NCBI GenBank assembly: GCA_049287565.1 | Contig: JBAQGA010000158.1 | Span: 1 to 6,771, forward strand | DNA length: 6,771 nt | Direction: 5' to 3' | DNA from: UBA8522 sp049287565 | GTDB lineage: Bacteria > Acidobacteriota > Aminicenantia > Aminicenantales > UBA8522 | Shown: positions 1 to 5,129 of the stretch, piece after piece | Numbering within the stretch: the stretch's first letter is position 1 | Layout: each line of letters begins with the position of its first letter | Translations under genes and position numbers: made by a program | The notes under the pieces: model-generated | What the model saw: only the letters and a program-made list of their open reading frames with translations | The model's database searches: none | Told to the model about the DNA's origin: nothing

Positions 1-300
1 GAAGACGCCTTGCGACGGGCAAAGATCGAGGGTTTTACTTTTCATGATTTGAGGAGGACCTTCGGGACCAGGCTTCTTGAGCGCGGTGTTGATATCGTGA
101 CAATTAAAAAGTTTTATGGCCACTCAAGCGTTATTACCACCGAGCGATATCTTCATCCGCGCGACTTTTTTAGTGAGAAAGCGGTGGAGTTGCTGGTCGA
201 GGAAACCGTCGAAACGGGTGAAAATCGTGACCATAGCGTGACCACGGAGAAAGAGAAACCCGTCGAGGTTCCCGCAAGTCGTTCAAATTCAGTAAGTTAA
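1..300 (+). CDS. Tyrosine recombinase / phage-type integrase, C-terminal part (5' end outside window)
   Basis: The frame is open from base 1 and ends with TAA at 298-300, giving 99 visible residues. They contain the second half of the tyrosine recombinase catalytic domain: HDLR (His15 and Arg18 of the visible part), GHSS (His41) and ERYLH with the presumed nucleophile Tyr50. The first catalytic Arg and the Lys would lie upstream of the window. Such enzymes cut and rejoin DNA at attachment sites through a covalent 3'-phosphotyrosine. About 49 residues follow the Tyr; the last part is rich in Glu, Lys, Pro and Ser and is probably disordered. GC content is about 49% by hand count, lower than the neighbouring genes, which suggests recent transfer. 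The ATT-rich and AAA-rich codons also differ from those of the neighbours. The catalytic residues seen are intact, so nothing shows it to be broken. Whether it serves a phage, an integrative element or an integron-like system cannot be told from this fragment. Confidence 0.9.
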   Translation, partial: EDALRRAKIEGFTFHDLRRTFGTRLLERGVDIVTIKKFYGHSSVITTERYLHPRDFFSEKAVELLVEETVETGENRDHSVTTEKEKPVEVPASRSNSVS

Positions 301-310
301 AGACATGGTC

Positions 311-328
311 AACAGAGTGCACACTGTT
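311..328. repeat. 18-bp imperfect palindrome just after the integrase
   Basis: The sequence AACAGAGTGCACACTGTT reads as its own reverse complement except for one symmetric mismatched pair (positions 316 and 323). It begins 11 nt after the integrase stop codon. Dyads like this can be operators or recombinase arm or core sites, but nothing here shows which. It has no T-tract and is not a convincing terminator. Confidence 0.3.
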
Positions 329-348
329 CATCATGACCAGCGACTGAA

Positions 349-366
349 CCGGGGCCGTTCCCCCGG
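349..366. terminator. Weak GC hairpin between convergent genes
   Basis: CCGGGG (349-354) pairs with CCCCGG (361-366) across a 6-nt loop, between the end of the integrase gene and the end of the isomerase-like gene. No T-tract follows on either strand. It may help end transcription from both sides, but it lacks the usual form of an intrinsic terminator. Confidence 0.25.
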
Positions 367-376
367 GTGCCTCCCC

Positions 377-1831
377 TCAAGCGGCTTCGGCGATCAGTTT
401 GATCTCTTTGAAACGGGCCAAAAAGCCCAGCTCTTTGGTGATATCCCCGTAAACCGTCTGGCGATGGAGCCCGGCCGTCCAGTTCTGCCAGAGCCGGTTG
501 ATATCGCCGTCGACCCGGACGTCGATCTTGGTGCGGCAGCCGCGGTCGTCCTCCAGCCCGACAGGGGCCTCGATAATGGTTCCGGTGAAATAGCGGATCG
601 TGTCCATGCCGACGAGGATGGCCTGGGTAACCTTCTGGCCGACGCGCATCTCAACTTGGGGAACCACACCCTCTTGCCTTTCCATGACCGTCCGGATCTT
701 GTAGGGCGCGGCCGGCCCGTCCGGTCCGTCCATTTTGGGTGTTCCCAGGCAGTGCGCTAGGATGATGCTGCCCTTGGACTCGTCGACCGTCGGGTCGCTG
801 ACGAATCCCGGCCGCCCGACCAATCCCTGGAAGATGACATGAATCATGGTGGAGCGGAGGTCGGATTCACAGATCCCCCCGAGCCCCATGTCGTTGAGAC
901 GGGCAAAACCGAGGCAGGGATAGGCGGGAAGCTTGATCGTCCTGTCCCACATCGATCCGTAGCAGTCCACCGTCATCACCGTGGCGTTCTCTTCATCCAG
1001 GAGCCTCTCAAAGGCCAGGGCCAGCTTGGCGGACTTAAAGATATCCCCGGCCGAAGGTTCGACGACCTGGACAGCCCCGCCGGTCCAGCGTTCGGCCTCG
1101 GCTTTGGCGTCCTTGTCGCTGATGCCGTTGTAGATAGCGACCATCCGGTCGAGGTCGACCGGTTTGATCTCGGTCCCGAATTTGCTCCTGACCTGCCCCG
1201 CGTATTCGGAAAAATCGTTGGTCGTCAGGTTCATGACCTTGGCTTCACGGAGGTGATGGATGGCCCGGAACGGCCTGACGGCCACGGCCAGCTGATCCGT
1301 ATCGCTCGTCAGGATGCAATCCATCCTGGCGCCCAACGGCTGGCGGCGGAGCTCGCCGAAGTGCACCCATTCGTGCCCGGAATAGGGACGGGCGAAGACG
1401 ATCGTCGGTTGGCCGGCTTCCAGGATGGTCTTCAGGATATCCCCGATGTCGATACTGAGATGAATGGCTACGATCCCATCGACCCCGGACAGCCTCTCCC
1501 GGAGGGCGGCCGCCTGGGCGGGCGAGGTCACGAGCTCGTCCACGACAAAATCGATGTCGGCAAACTCCCCTTTCATGCGGGCGAATTCCGCCCGGTAGAA
1601 GGCGATCTCCCGCTGCAAGTCGAGGGTCGGCTTGGGCCAATGGCTTTCCGGGATCCCCATGTAGAGGCGGGCGACTTTGACCCTGGTCCTCCGGCAGCCC
1701 GGGCTTATGAGCCGCGAAGATTGAGGCCGGCCGGCGAACGGCCAAAGCCTCGGCCCGGCCAGGCAGACGGCGCCTCCGGCCGCCGCGAGTTGGATGAACT
1801 GTCTTCGGTTCAAGCTTTTTTTCATGGGCAT
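377..1831 (-). CDS. Tat-exported L-fucose isomerase-superfamily protein
   Basis: The 484-residue product starts with a twin-arginine signal: SLNRRQFIQ (residues 6-14) followed by a hydrophobic stretch to about residue 26, so export in folded form is expected. The rest resembles the L-fucose/L-arabinose isomerase superfamily (COG2407-like). GGICESDLRST (318-328), SDPTVD (345-350) and ILAHC (357-361) match the family's active-site region. By analogy with E. coli FucI, whose metal ligands are a Glu and an Asp 24 residues apart plus a distal His, I propose Glu322, Asp346 (also 24 apart) and His456 in LHRQTVYGD. FucI itself is cytoplasmic and longer (about 590 residues), so the substrate here is unknown. 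Isomerisation of a sugar is possible but not shown. Two in-frame ATGs lie 6 nt apart (1831 and 1825); an AGGA ending 8 nt upstream favours the outer one. It lies 73 nt downstream of the DUF1003 gene on the same strand, with a possible promoter of its own. Confidence 0.85.
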   Translation of the reverse strand: MPMKKSLNRRQFIQLAAAGGAVCLAGPRLWPFAGRPQSSRLISPGCRRTRVKVARLYMGIPESHWPKPTLDLQREIAFYRAEFARMKGEFADIDFVVDELVTSPAQAAALRERLSGVDGIVAIHLSIDIGDILKTILEAGQPTIVFARPYSGHEWVHFGELRRQPLGARMDCILTSDTDQLAVAVRPFRAIHHLREAKVMNLTTNDFSEYAGQVRSKFGTEIKPVDLDRMVAIYNGISDKDAKAEAERWTGGAVQVVEPSAGDIFKSAKLALAFERLLDEENATVMTVDCYGSMWDRTIKLPAYPCLGFARLNDMGLGGICESDLRSTMIHVIFQGLVGRPGFVSDPTVDESKGSIILAHCLGTPKMDGPDGPAAPYKIRTVMERQEGVVPQVEMRVGQKVTQAILVGMDTIRYFTGTIIEAPVGLEDDRGCRTKIDVRVDGDINRLWQNWTAGLHRQTVYGDITKELGFLARFKEIKLIAEAA

Positions 1832-1872
1832 CTCGATCTTCCTATTCTCTCCTTCATATATTGATGATGTCT

Positions 1873-1901
1873 ATTATCTAGAGGCTCCGGGGAGAAAGCA
1901 A
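1873..1901 (-). promoter_or_regulatory. Possible sigma70-type promoter for the isomerase-like gene
   Basis: On the minus strand TTGCTT (1901-1896) and GATAAT (1878-1873) are separated by exactly 17 nt. The -10 matches consensus at 5 of 6 bases, the -35 at only 3 of 6. It sits in the 73-nt gap between the DUF1003 gene and the isomerase-like gene, about 42 nt upstream of the start codon. This is a pattern match only. Confidence 0.35.
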
Positions 1902-1904
1902 CGG

Positions 1905-2633
1905 TCATTTTTTCTCCGCTTCCGGGAGCTCTTTCCTGCCCGAAAGCTCCTTCATCAGGTCGATCTGGATCTCCTGGATCTCCAGCATAGTCTGCCATTC
2001 TTTCCTCAGGAAATGGTCCAGCTTCTGGTGGAGAAAGCGGACTTCGAGTTCGGCTTTCAAATTCACCCGGTAATCAAATTCCGACCGGAGCCGGTCCTTG
2101 GTATCCTGACGGTTCTGGCTCATCATGATGATGGGCGCCTGGATGGCCGCCAGACAGGAGAGGACAAGGTTGAGGAGGATGAAGGGGAAGGGATCGAAAG
2201 GCTTGTGCAGCAGAAGGCCGGCATTGAGAACGAGCCAGAGAAAGAGGATGCCGAAGAAACCCAGGATGAATCTCCAGCTTCCTCCGTAGGTGGCCAGCCG
2301 GTCCGACAGGCGCTCCCCTACGGTCAGGCGTCCTTCGTACTCCGCATTTATATTTTTGGAAACCGTCTCCTGTTCCTGGATGCTCCGGACGACCTCTTCC
2401 TCGAGCGCCGTCAGCTCGCCCTTCTCCTCTTCCAGGGTGAGCTTGACGAATTCCACGCGGAAGATGTTGAGATCGGAGGAGCAGATCCAGCCGTCCCTGG
2501 AGACCTGGGGATGGTCGCGCTGGATCATCCTGAAAATAGGCTCATGGACGATGGCCAGGGGAAAGACTTCGCCGCTCGTCTTGGGCTGTTTGCAGACTTC
2601 GCAGATGACGGTTTTTTCACGATCCTCGGACAT
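1905..2633 (-). CDS. DUF1003 family membrane protein
   Basis: The product of 242 residues fits the DUF1003 family (PF06210), whose biochemical function is unknown. The N-terminal part has CEVC (Cys11 and Cys14) and a third Cys in GWICSSDL (Cys51), a layout typical of the family that may bind zinc with a non-Cys fourth ligand. A charged helical stretch (about 66-100) is followed by GSW and two membrane segments (about 120-141 and 149-171). Between and after them are the family signatures FDPFPFILLNL, QAPIIMMSQNRQ and KDR, then a long, probably coiled-coil C-terminus with FDYRVNLKAELE. The frame is open further upstream to an ATG at 2666. I chose 2633 because AGGAG lies 8 nt before it, and because the extra 11 residues are not family-like. 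It lies 125 nt after the GerW-TPR gene on the same strand; a functional link is not evident. Confidence 0.92.
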   Translation of the reverse strand: MSEDREKTVICEVCKQPKTSGEVFPLAIVHEPIFRMIQRDHPQVSRDGWICSSDLNIFRVEFVKLTLEEEKGELTALEEEVVRSIQEQETVSKNINAEYEGRLTVGERLSDRLATYGGSWRFILGFFGILFLWLVLNAGLLLHKPFDPFPFILLNLVLSCLAAIQAPIIMMSQNRQDTKDRLRSEFDYRVNLKAELEVRFLHQKLDHFLRKEWQTMLEIQEIQIDLMKELSGRKELPEAEKK

Positions 2634-2641
2634 GTCCCTTT

Positions 2642-2646
2642 CTCCT
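2642..2646 (-). promoter_or_regulatory. Ribosome binding site that fixes the DUF1003 start
   Basis: AGGAG on the minus strand, with an 8-nt spacer to the ATG at 2633-2631. It lies inside the longer open frame that begins at 2666, so it argues for the shorter 242-residue protein starting MSEDREK. Confidence 0.75.
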
Positions 2647-2722
2647 TTCGACTGAGATGAGAACAAACGGGAAAAATTGGATAGACCAGTCCACTTTCAC
2701 AGAAAGCGACTTCCTCGGAATT

Positions 2723-2732
2723 GACTATAGTC
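2723..2732 (-). promoter_or_regulatory. Perfect 10-bp palindrome containing a -10-like box
   Basis: GACTATAGTC is a perfect palindrome about 90 nt upstream of the DUF1003 start. On the minus strand it contains TATAGT (2729-2724), a 5/6 match to a -10. The hexamer 17 nt upstream (TTTTCT) is a poor -35. It could be a promoter with an overlapping operator, or chance. Confidence 0.2.
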
Positions 2733-2733
2733 G

Positions 2734-2757
2734 AAAAGCGGCCGGAAGAAAAGGCCG
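2734..2757 (-). terminator. Short intrinsic-terminator-like hairpin after the GerW-TPR gene
   Basis: Right after the TAG stop at 2761-2759, the minus-strand transcript can form CGGCC (2757-2753) paired with GGCCG (2743-2739) around a 9-nt pyrimidine-rich loop, followed by C and four U (2737-2734). The stem is only 5 bp and the U-tract is short, so it is probably weak and may allow read-through into the DUF1003 gene. Confidence 0.4.
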
Positions 2758-2758
2758 T

Positions 2759-3700
2759 CTATTGAAGCCCAGCCAGGGCCTTGGCAGCCTCGGGGTAGTT
2801 GGACCTGATGACCAGTGCTTTCTTATAGGCGGCCTTGGCTTTTTCAAGATCGCCCTTCTTCCGGTAGGCTTCGCCGAGGTTGAAATAGGCCTCGGGTAAT
2901 GGATCTTTGGCAACGGCCGCCTCGAAGTCCTCGATGGCCCCATCGAGGTCGCCCCCGAACCCGGGAGGCGCCATCAGCCGGACCATGCCCCGGCCGAAAT
3001 GCCCGTCGGCGTTATCGGGGTCGAGCTTCAGCGCCGTTTCATATTCCTGCATGGCGCCCATCCCGTACTTCATCATGTCGGCGGGGTTGCCCTGCGCCAG
3101 GCTCCCCATGGCATGCCCCTTCCAGGCATGAAGGTCGGCGTTGTCCGGGTCCTTGGCCAGGAGGGCATCCGCCATTGCCAGGGCCTCGTGGTACTTCTTT
3201 TCGGAGAACGATTTCTTGAGCTTCTCGAGCGAAGCGTCCTTGGGGACCTCTGCGAGTTGGCCCGATGCTTTGCCCGCCGCGACCGCAGGTTTGGGAGCGA
3301 AGGGCGACTTGTCGCCCATGATCTGGGGAAGCATCTTCAGCAGAACAGGCAGCAACTCCTGCAGGAGGGACGGCTTTTTTTCTTCCTCCGGGAAAAGCTC
3401 CACCCGGACGTCCTCCCCTTCGATGATCAATATGCCCAGGGGTATAGTCTTGCCTCCCATGCCCCCGCCATAGGCCATCATGGCCCCGCCGCCCCCCAGG
3501 CCGAAATGGATCTTGGCAAAGGGGACGACATATGTCTCTCCGACCCGGACAGGCTCGCCCACCACGGCGGCGACCCTGAGGTTTGAGACGAGCTTGTCGA
3601 ATTCCGCCAGGGGTCGCTCGAGAGGGACCTGGGCTTCCAGAAGTCCCGCCAGCAGAACGAACGCTCCCAGCCCGATGATCGAATATCTTTTGAGGTTCAT
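2759..3700 (-). CDS. Exported GerW/YtfJ-like domain protein with C-terminal TPRs
   Basis: The product has 313 residues. Residues 1-24 (MNLKRYSIIGLGAFVLLAG, then LEAQ) form a signal peptide. Residues about 34-103 resemble the GerW/YtfJ domain (PF09579): VVGEPVRVGETYVVPFAKIHFGLG, then a Gly-rich loop (GGGGAMMAYGGGMGG) and PLGILIIEGEDV. After a helical, Leu- and Pro-containing linker (110-155) come about four TPR-like units: 156-189, a longer one at 190-229, 232-269 (its helix pair split by an APPGFGG insert) and 270-303 (AYFNLGEAYRKKGDLEKAKAAYKKALVI). TPRs usually bind other proteins, so this may be a periplasmic scaffold. AAGGAG lies 6 nt before the ATG and overlaps the stop of the upstream gene, only 10 nt away, so the two genes form an operon and translation may be coupled. 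The GerW domain's molecular role is not established even in Bacillus, so no activity is claimed. Confidence 0.85.
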   Translation of the reverse strand: MNLKRYSIIGLGAFVLLAGLLEAQVPLERPLAEFDKLVSNLRVAAVVGEPVRVGETYVVPFAKIHFGLGGGGAMMAYGGGMGGKTIPLGILIIEGEDVRVELFPEEEKKPSLLQELLPVLLKMLPQIMGDKSPFAPKPAVAAGKASGQLAEVPKDASLEKLKKSFSEKKYHEALAMADALLAKDPDNADLHAWKGHAMGSLAQGNPADMMKYGMGAMQEYETALKLDPDNADGHFGRGMVRLMAPPGFGGDLDGAIEDFEAAVAKDPLPEAYFNLGEAYRKKGDLEKAKAAYKKALVIRSNYPEAAKALAGLQ

Positions 3701-3710
3701 GTCCGGCTCC

Positions 3711-4100
3711 TTATTTCTTGGGAATCTTGCCGACGCTGACGAACTTCGTCCCCGCCTTGCTCACCACGACGAACCCCAGCGGCCGGGCTTCGCCGCTCAT
3801 GTAGAATCCTTTGCCGCCCATCTCCGGAGCCTGGGGAGCGCCGCCGCCGCCTCCGCCGAACCCGATGTCGATCATCATGATCGGGATGAGGGTGACCTTC
3901 CCGACCTTCATCGGCTCACCGACCACGGTTTTGACCTGCAGGCTGTTGTTCAGCCGGTGGGCCATTTCCTCGGCGAGAAGGTCCATGGGAAGGGGAGCCT
4001 TGACCTGAGGCTGCTGCTTCTTTGCGGATTGAGCTTGGCCTTGGGCCAGGACACAGAAGAACAATCCCATGACGAAAAATGTGAGAATCTTGCTTTTCAA
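3711..4100 (-). CDS. Small exported GerW/YtfJ-like domain protein (TTG start)
   Basis: The protein has 129 residues if it starts at TTG 4100-4098. That start lies 7 nt after a perfect AGGAGG and gives a clean signal peptide: MKSKILTFFVMGLFFCVLAQ, with cleavage likely in GQAQS. An ATG at 4142 in the same frame would add 14 residues (MIQRFSQIKKGGAL) before it, with only AGGA 10 nt away. The mature part has a short helix (LLAEEMAHRLNNSLQ, 41-55) and the GerW-like core: VKTVVGEPMKVGKVTLIPIMMIDIGFG (57-82), a Gly-rich loop, RPLGFVVV (106-113) and a short basic tail. The core matches that of the downstream gene closely in layout (VVGEP, V.VG, IGFG/IHFG, PLG), so the two are probably old tandem duplicates. 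GerW proteins of spore formers are cytoplasmic or spore-associated; an exported copy implies a different job, unknown at present. Confidence 0.83.
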   Translation of the reverse strand: MKSKILTFFVMGLFFCVLAQGQAQSAKKQQPQVKAPLPMDLLAEEMAHRLNNSLQVKTVVGEPMKVGKVTLIPIMMIDIGFGGGGGGAPQAPEMGGKGFYMSGEARPLGFVVVSKAGTKFVSVGKIPKK

Positions 4101-4107
4101 CAAAGCA

Positions 4108-4113
4108 CCTCCT
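4108..4113 (-). promoter_or_regulatory. Consensus ribosome binding site that selects a TTG start
   Basis: AGGAGG (followed by TG) on the minus strand, 7 nt before TTG at 4100-4098 and 4 nt before another TTG at 4103-4101. It lies inside the frame that opens with ATG at 4142, so it argues that translation begins at the TTG. Confidence 0.7.
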
Positions 4114-4175
4114 TTTTTTATCTGTGAAAAGCGTTGGATCATGGTTTCTTAATCCTAACGCTTGTCCTTATTCAC

Positions 4176-4202
4176 ATTATACTACGAATTCTGGAAAGAC
4201 AA
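4176..4202 (-). promoter_or_regulatory. Likely promoter of the GerW-like operon
   Basis: On the minus strand a perfect TATAAT lies at 4181-4176. TTGTCT (4202-4197), a 4/6 match to a -35, is 15 nt upstream, slightly closer than ideal. The expected start of transcription is near 4169. That gives a leader of about 70 nt before the TTG codon and leaves too little room for a ribosome site before the ATG at 4142, which again supports the TTG. Confidence 0.5.
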
Positions 4203-4220
4203 GGTTCACTCCCTTCCCGC

Positions 4221-4256
4221 TTTTTTCCGGGTCGGCCAACCTCGACCGGGAAAAAA
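4221..4256. repeat. Inverted repeat between divergent promoters (candidate operator)
   Basis: Left arm TTTTTTCCGGGTCG (4221-4234) and right arm CGACCGGGAAAAAA (4243-4256) are reverse complements except for one G-G mismatch (4229/4248), with an 8-nt spacer. The T-tract comes first and the A-tract last on both strands, so neither strand reads hairpin then U-tract and it is not an intrinsic terminator. Its right half covers the place where the -35 of the plus-strand promoter should be, 5 nt before TATAAT. Its left end is about 19 nt upstream of the minus-strand -35. This fits an operator for a dimeric regulator acting on both directions. Confidence 0.5.
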
Positions 4257-4261
4257 TCGTA

Positions 4262-4267
4262 TATAAT
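4262..4267 (+). promoter_or_regulatory. -10 element for the SYLF gene
   Basis: A perfect TATAAT within an AT-rich run (GTATATAATAAT) lies about 105 nt upstream of the SYLF start codon. There is no good -35 at 16-18 nt. The best nearby match is TCGACC (4242-4247) at a 14-nt spacing, inside the inverted repeat. A weak -35 would fit a promoter that needs an activator or is controlled at the inverted repeat. Confidence 0.4.
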
Positions 4268-4340
4268 AATGGTCCTTCTGGGAATTTCATGGATTATAAA
4301 GTTCAGCTTCCTCCCCCTGCAATGGGAAATGGCTGGGGAG

Positions 4341-4352
4341 AGGGTGCACCCT
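4341..4352. repeat. Perfect 12-bp palindrome in the SYLF leader
   Basis: AGGGTGCACCCT is a perfect palindrome 20 nt upstream of the SYLF start codon, within the presumed 5' leader. Just before it, CTCCCC (4311-4316) can pair with GGGGAG (4335-4340). Together they could form a folded leader or a repressor site next to the ribosome binding site. No function is shown. Confidence 0.3.
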
Positions 4353-4372
4353 AATAATGATGGAGGGCAGGG

Positions 4373-5098
4373 ATGAAGAAGGCAGCTCGACAAGGTAACG
4401 CCCGTTGGCTAGCCCTGGTTTTCGTAGCGGTTCTTGTGATTCCGCTGAGGGCAACGTGGCCCGTTCCCGACTCGACCGAAGCGGGACGGCGCGTCGAGGA
4501 GGCCATCCTGGTGTTCCAGGAGATCGCCGGCCTAACGGAGGAGGGGATTCCCGAATCGATCCTGCGGCAGGCCCACGGCGTTGCCATCATCCCGGGAGTC
4601 GTCAAGGCGGCCTACGGAATTGGCGGCGAGTACGGCCGGGGTGTTCTCCTCGTCCGGGACAAAGGCGTCTGGAGCAACCCATCGTTTGTCATTCTCGCCG
4701 GAGGGAGCCTGGGCTGGCAGATCGGCATCCAAAAATCGGACCTGGTCCTGGTGTTCAAAACACGGCAAAGCATCGACAACATCGCCGAGGGCAAGATCAC
4801 CCTGGGCGCGGACGCCAGTGTCGCCGCCGGCCCGGTCGGCCGCGGCGCCCAGGCCACGACCGACCTGGAGATGAAGGCCGAGATCTTTGCTTATTCCAAA
4901 GCCAGGGGGCTTTTCGTCGGGATCTCTCTCAAGGGAGCGGCCATCCAGATCGATGGCCAATCCAACCGGGATTATTATGAAAATCCGGATATCAGCGCCC
5001 GACAAATTTTCTCTGATCCGGACCTCCGGGCCCCGCGATCCGCGGAGAAACTGCGGCAGATCTTGGGTAAATATATCCGCCGCGAGATCAGCCTCTGA
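4373..5098 (+). CDS. Exported SYLF (YSC84/DUF500) lipid-binding domain protein
   Basis: The product has 241 residues. Residues 1-28 form a signal peptide (two Lys, two Arg, then WLALVFVAVLVIPLRA), so the protein is exported. Residues about 40-215 match the SYLF domain (PF04366). The landmarks are AHGVAIIPGVVKAAYGIGGEYGRGVLL (67-93), GVWSNPSFVILAGGSLGWQIGIQKSDLVLVF (98-128), KITLGADASVAAGPVGRGAQATTDL (141-165) and YSKARGLFVGISLKGAAIQID (174-194). In eukaryotes SYLF domains bind phosphoinositides; bacterial members are mostly exported proteins of unknown role, so envelope lipid binding is inference. GGAGG lies 6 nt before the ATG. The gene stands alone on this strand: it diverges from the GerW-like operon across 272 nt and converges on the PEGA/NHL gene. 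Length is normal for bacterial members and there is no sign of damage. Confidence 0.93.
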   Translation: MKKAARQGNARWLALVFVAVLVIPLRATWPVPDSTEAGRRVEEAILVFQEIAGLTEEGIPESILRQAHGVAIIPGVVKAAYGIGGEYGRGVLLVRDKGVWSNPSFVILAGGSLGWQIGIQKSDLVLVFKTRQSIDNIAEGKITLGADASVAAGPVGRGAQATTDLEMKAEIFAYSKARGLFVGISLKGAAIQIDGQSNRDYYENPDISARQIFSDPDLRAPRSAEKLRQILGKYIRREISL

Positions 5099-5111
5099 AC
5101 GCTGAGTTCAG
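5095..5111. terminator. Weak hairpin in the convergent SYLF / PEGA-NHL gap
   Basis: CTGAAC (5095-5100) and GTTCAG (5106-5111) form a 6-bp stem with a 5-nt loop; the left arm includes the SYLF stop codon. No T-tract follows on either strand. It is the only obvious structure in the 31-nt gap, so termination here may depend on Rho. Confidence 0.25.
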
Positions 5112-5129
5112 CATTCTGCGGGATTCGCC

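Noticed and set aside
305..760. 151-codon plus-strand open frame after the integrase
   Set aside because: From 377 onward it lies opposite the C-terminal coding part of the isomerase-like gene, has no good ribosome site and no family resemblance.
839..1864. 341-codon open frame on the plus strand opposite the isomerase-like gene
   Set aside because: It is antisense to a gene with clear family motifs and a Tat signal. Its translation is rich in Gly, Pro, Asp and Arg without recognisable domains, as expected from the reverse of GC-rich codons.
1794..2660. 288-codon plus-strand open frame opposite the DUF1003 gene
   Set aside because: The DUF1003 signatures on the minus strand are unambiguous; the plus-strand translation has no domain.
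2999..3586. 195-codon plus-strand frame opposite the GerW-TPR gene
   Set aside because: It mirrors the codon pattern of the TPR and GerW coding sequence and has no independent support.
4221..4256. Bidirectional intrinsic terminator
   Set aside because: On both strands the T-tract precedes the stem and the A-tract follows it, the reverse of what a terminator needs, and no gene ends here.
317..4349. Shared GTGCAC core in the palindromes near 319 and 4346 as one regulator's sites
   Set aside because: Only the 6-bp core is shared; the arms differ (ACAGA versus AGG), so chance is the simpler explanation.
4124..4376. Two short overlapping plus-strand frames (76 and 80 codons) in the divergent intergenic region
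   Set aside because: They run across the promoters, the inverted repeat and the SYLF ribosome site, have no ribosome sites of their own and look non-coding.
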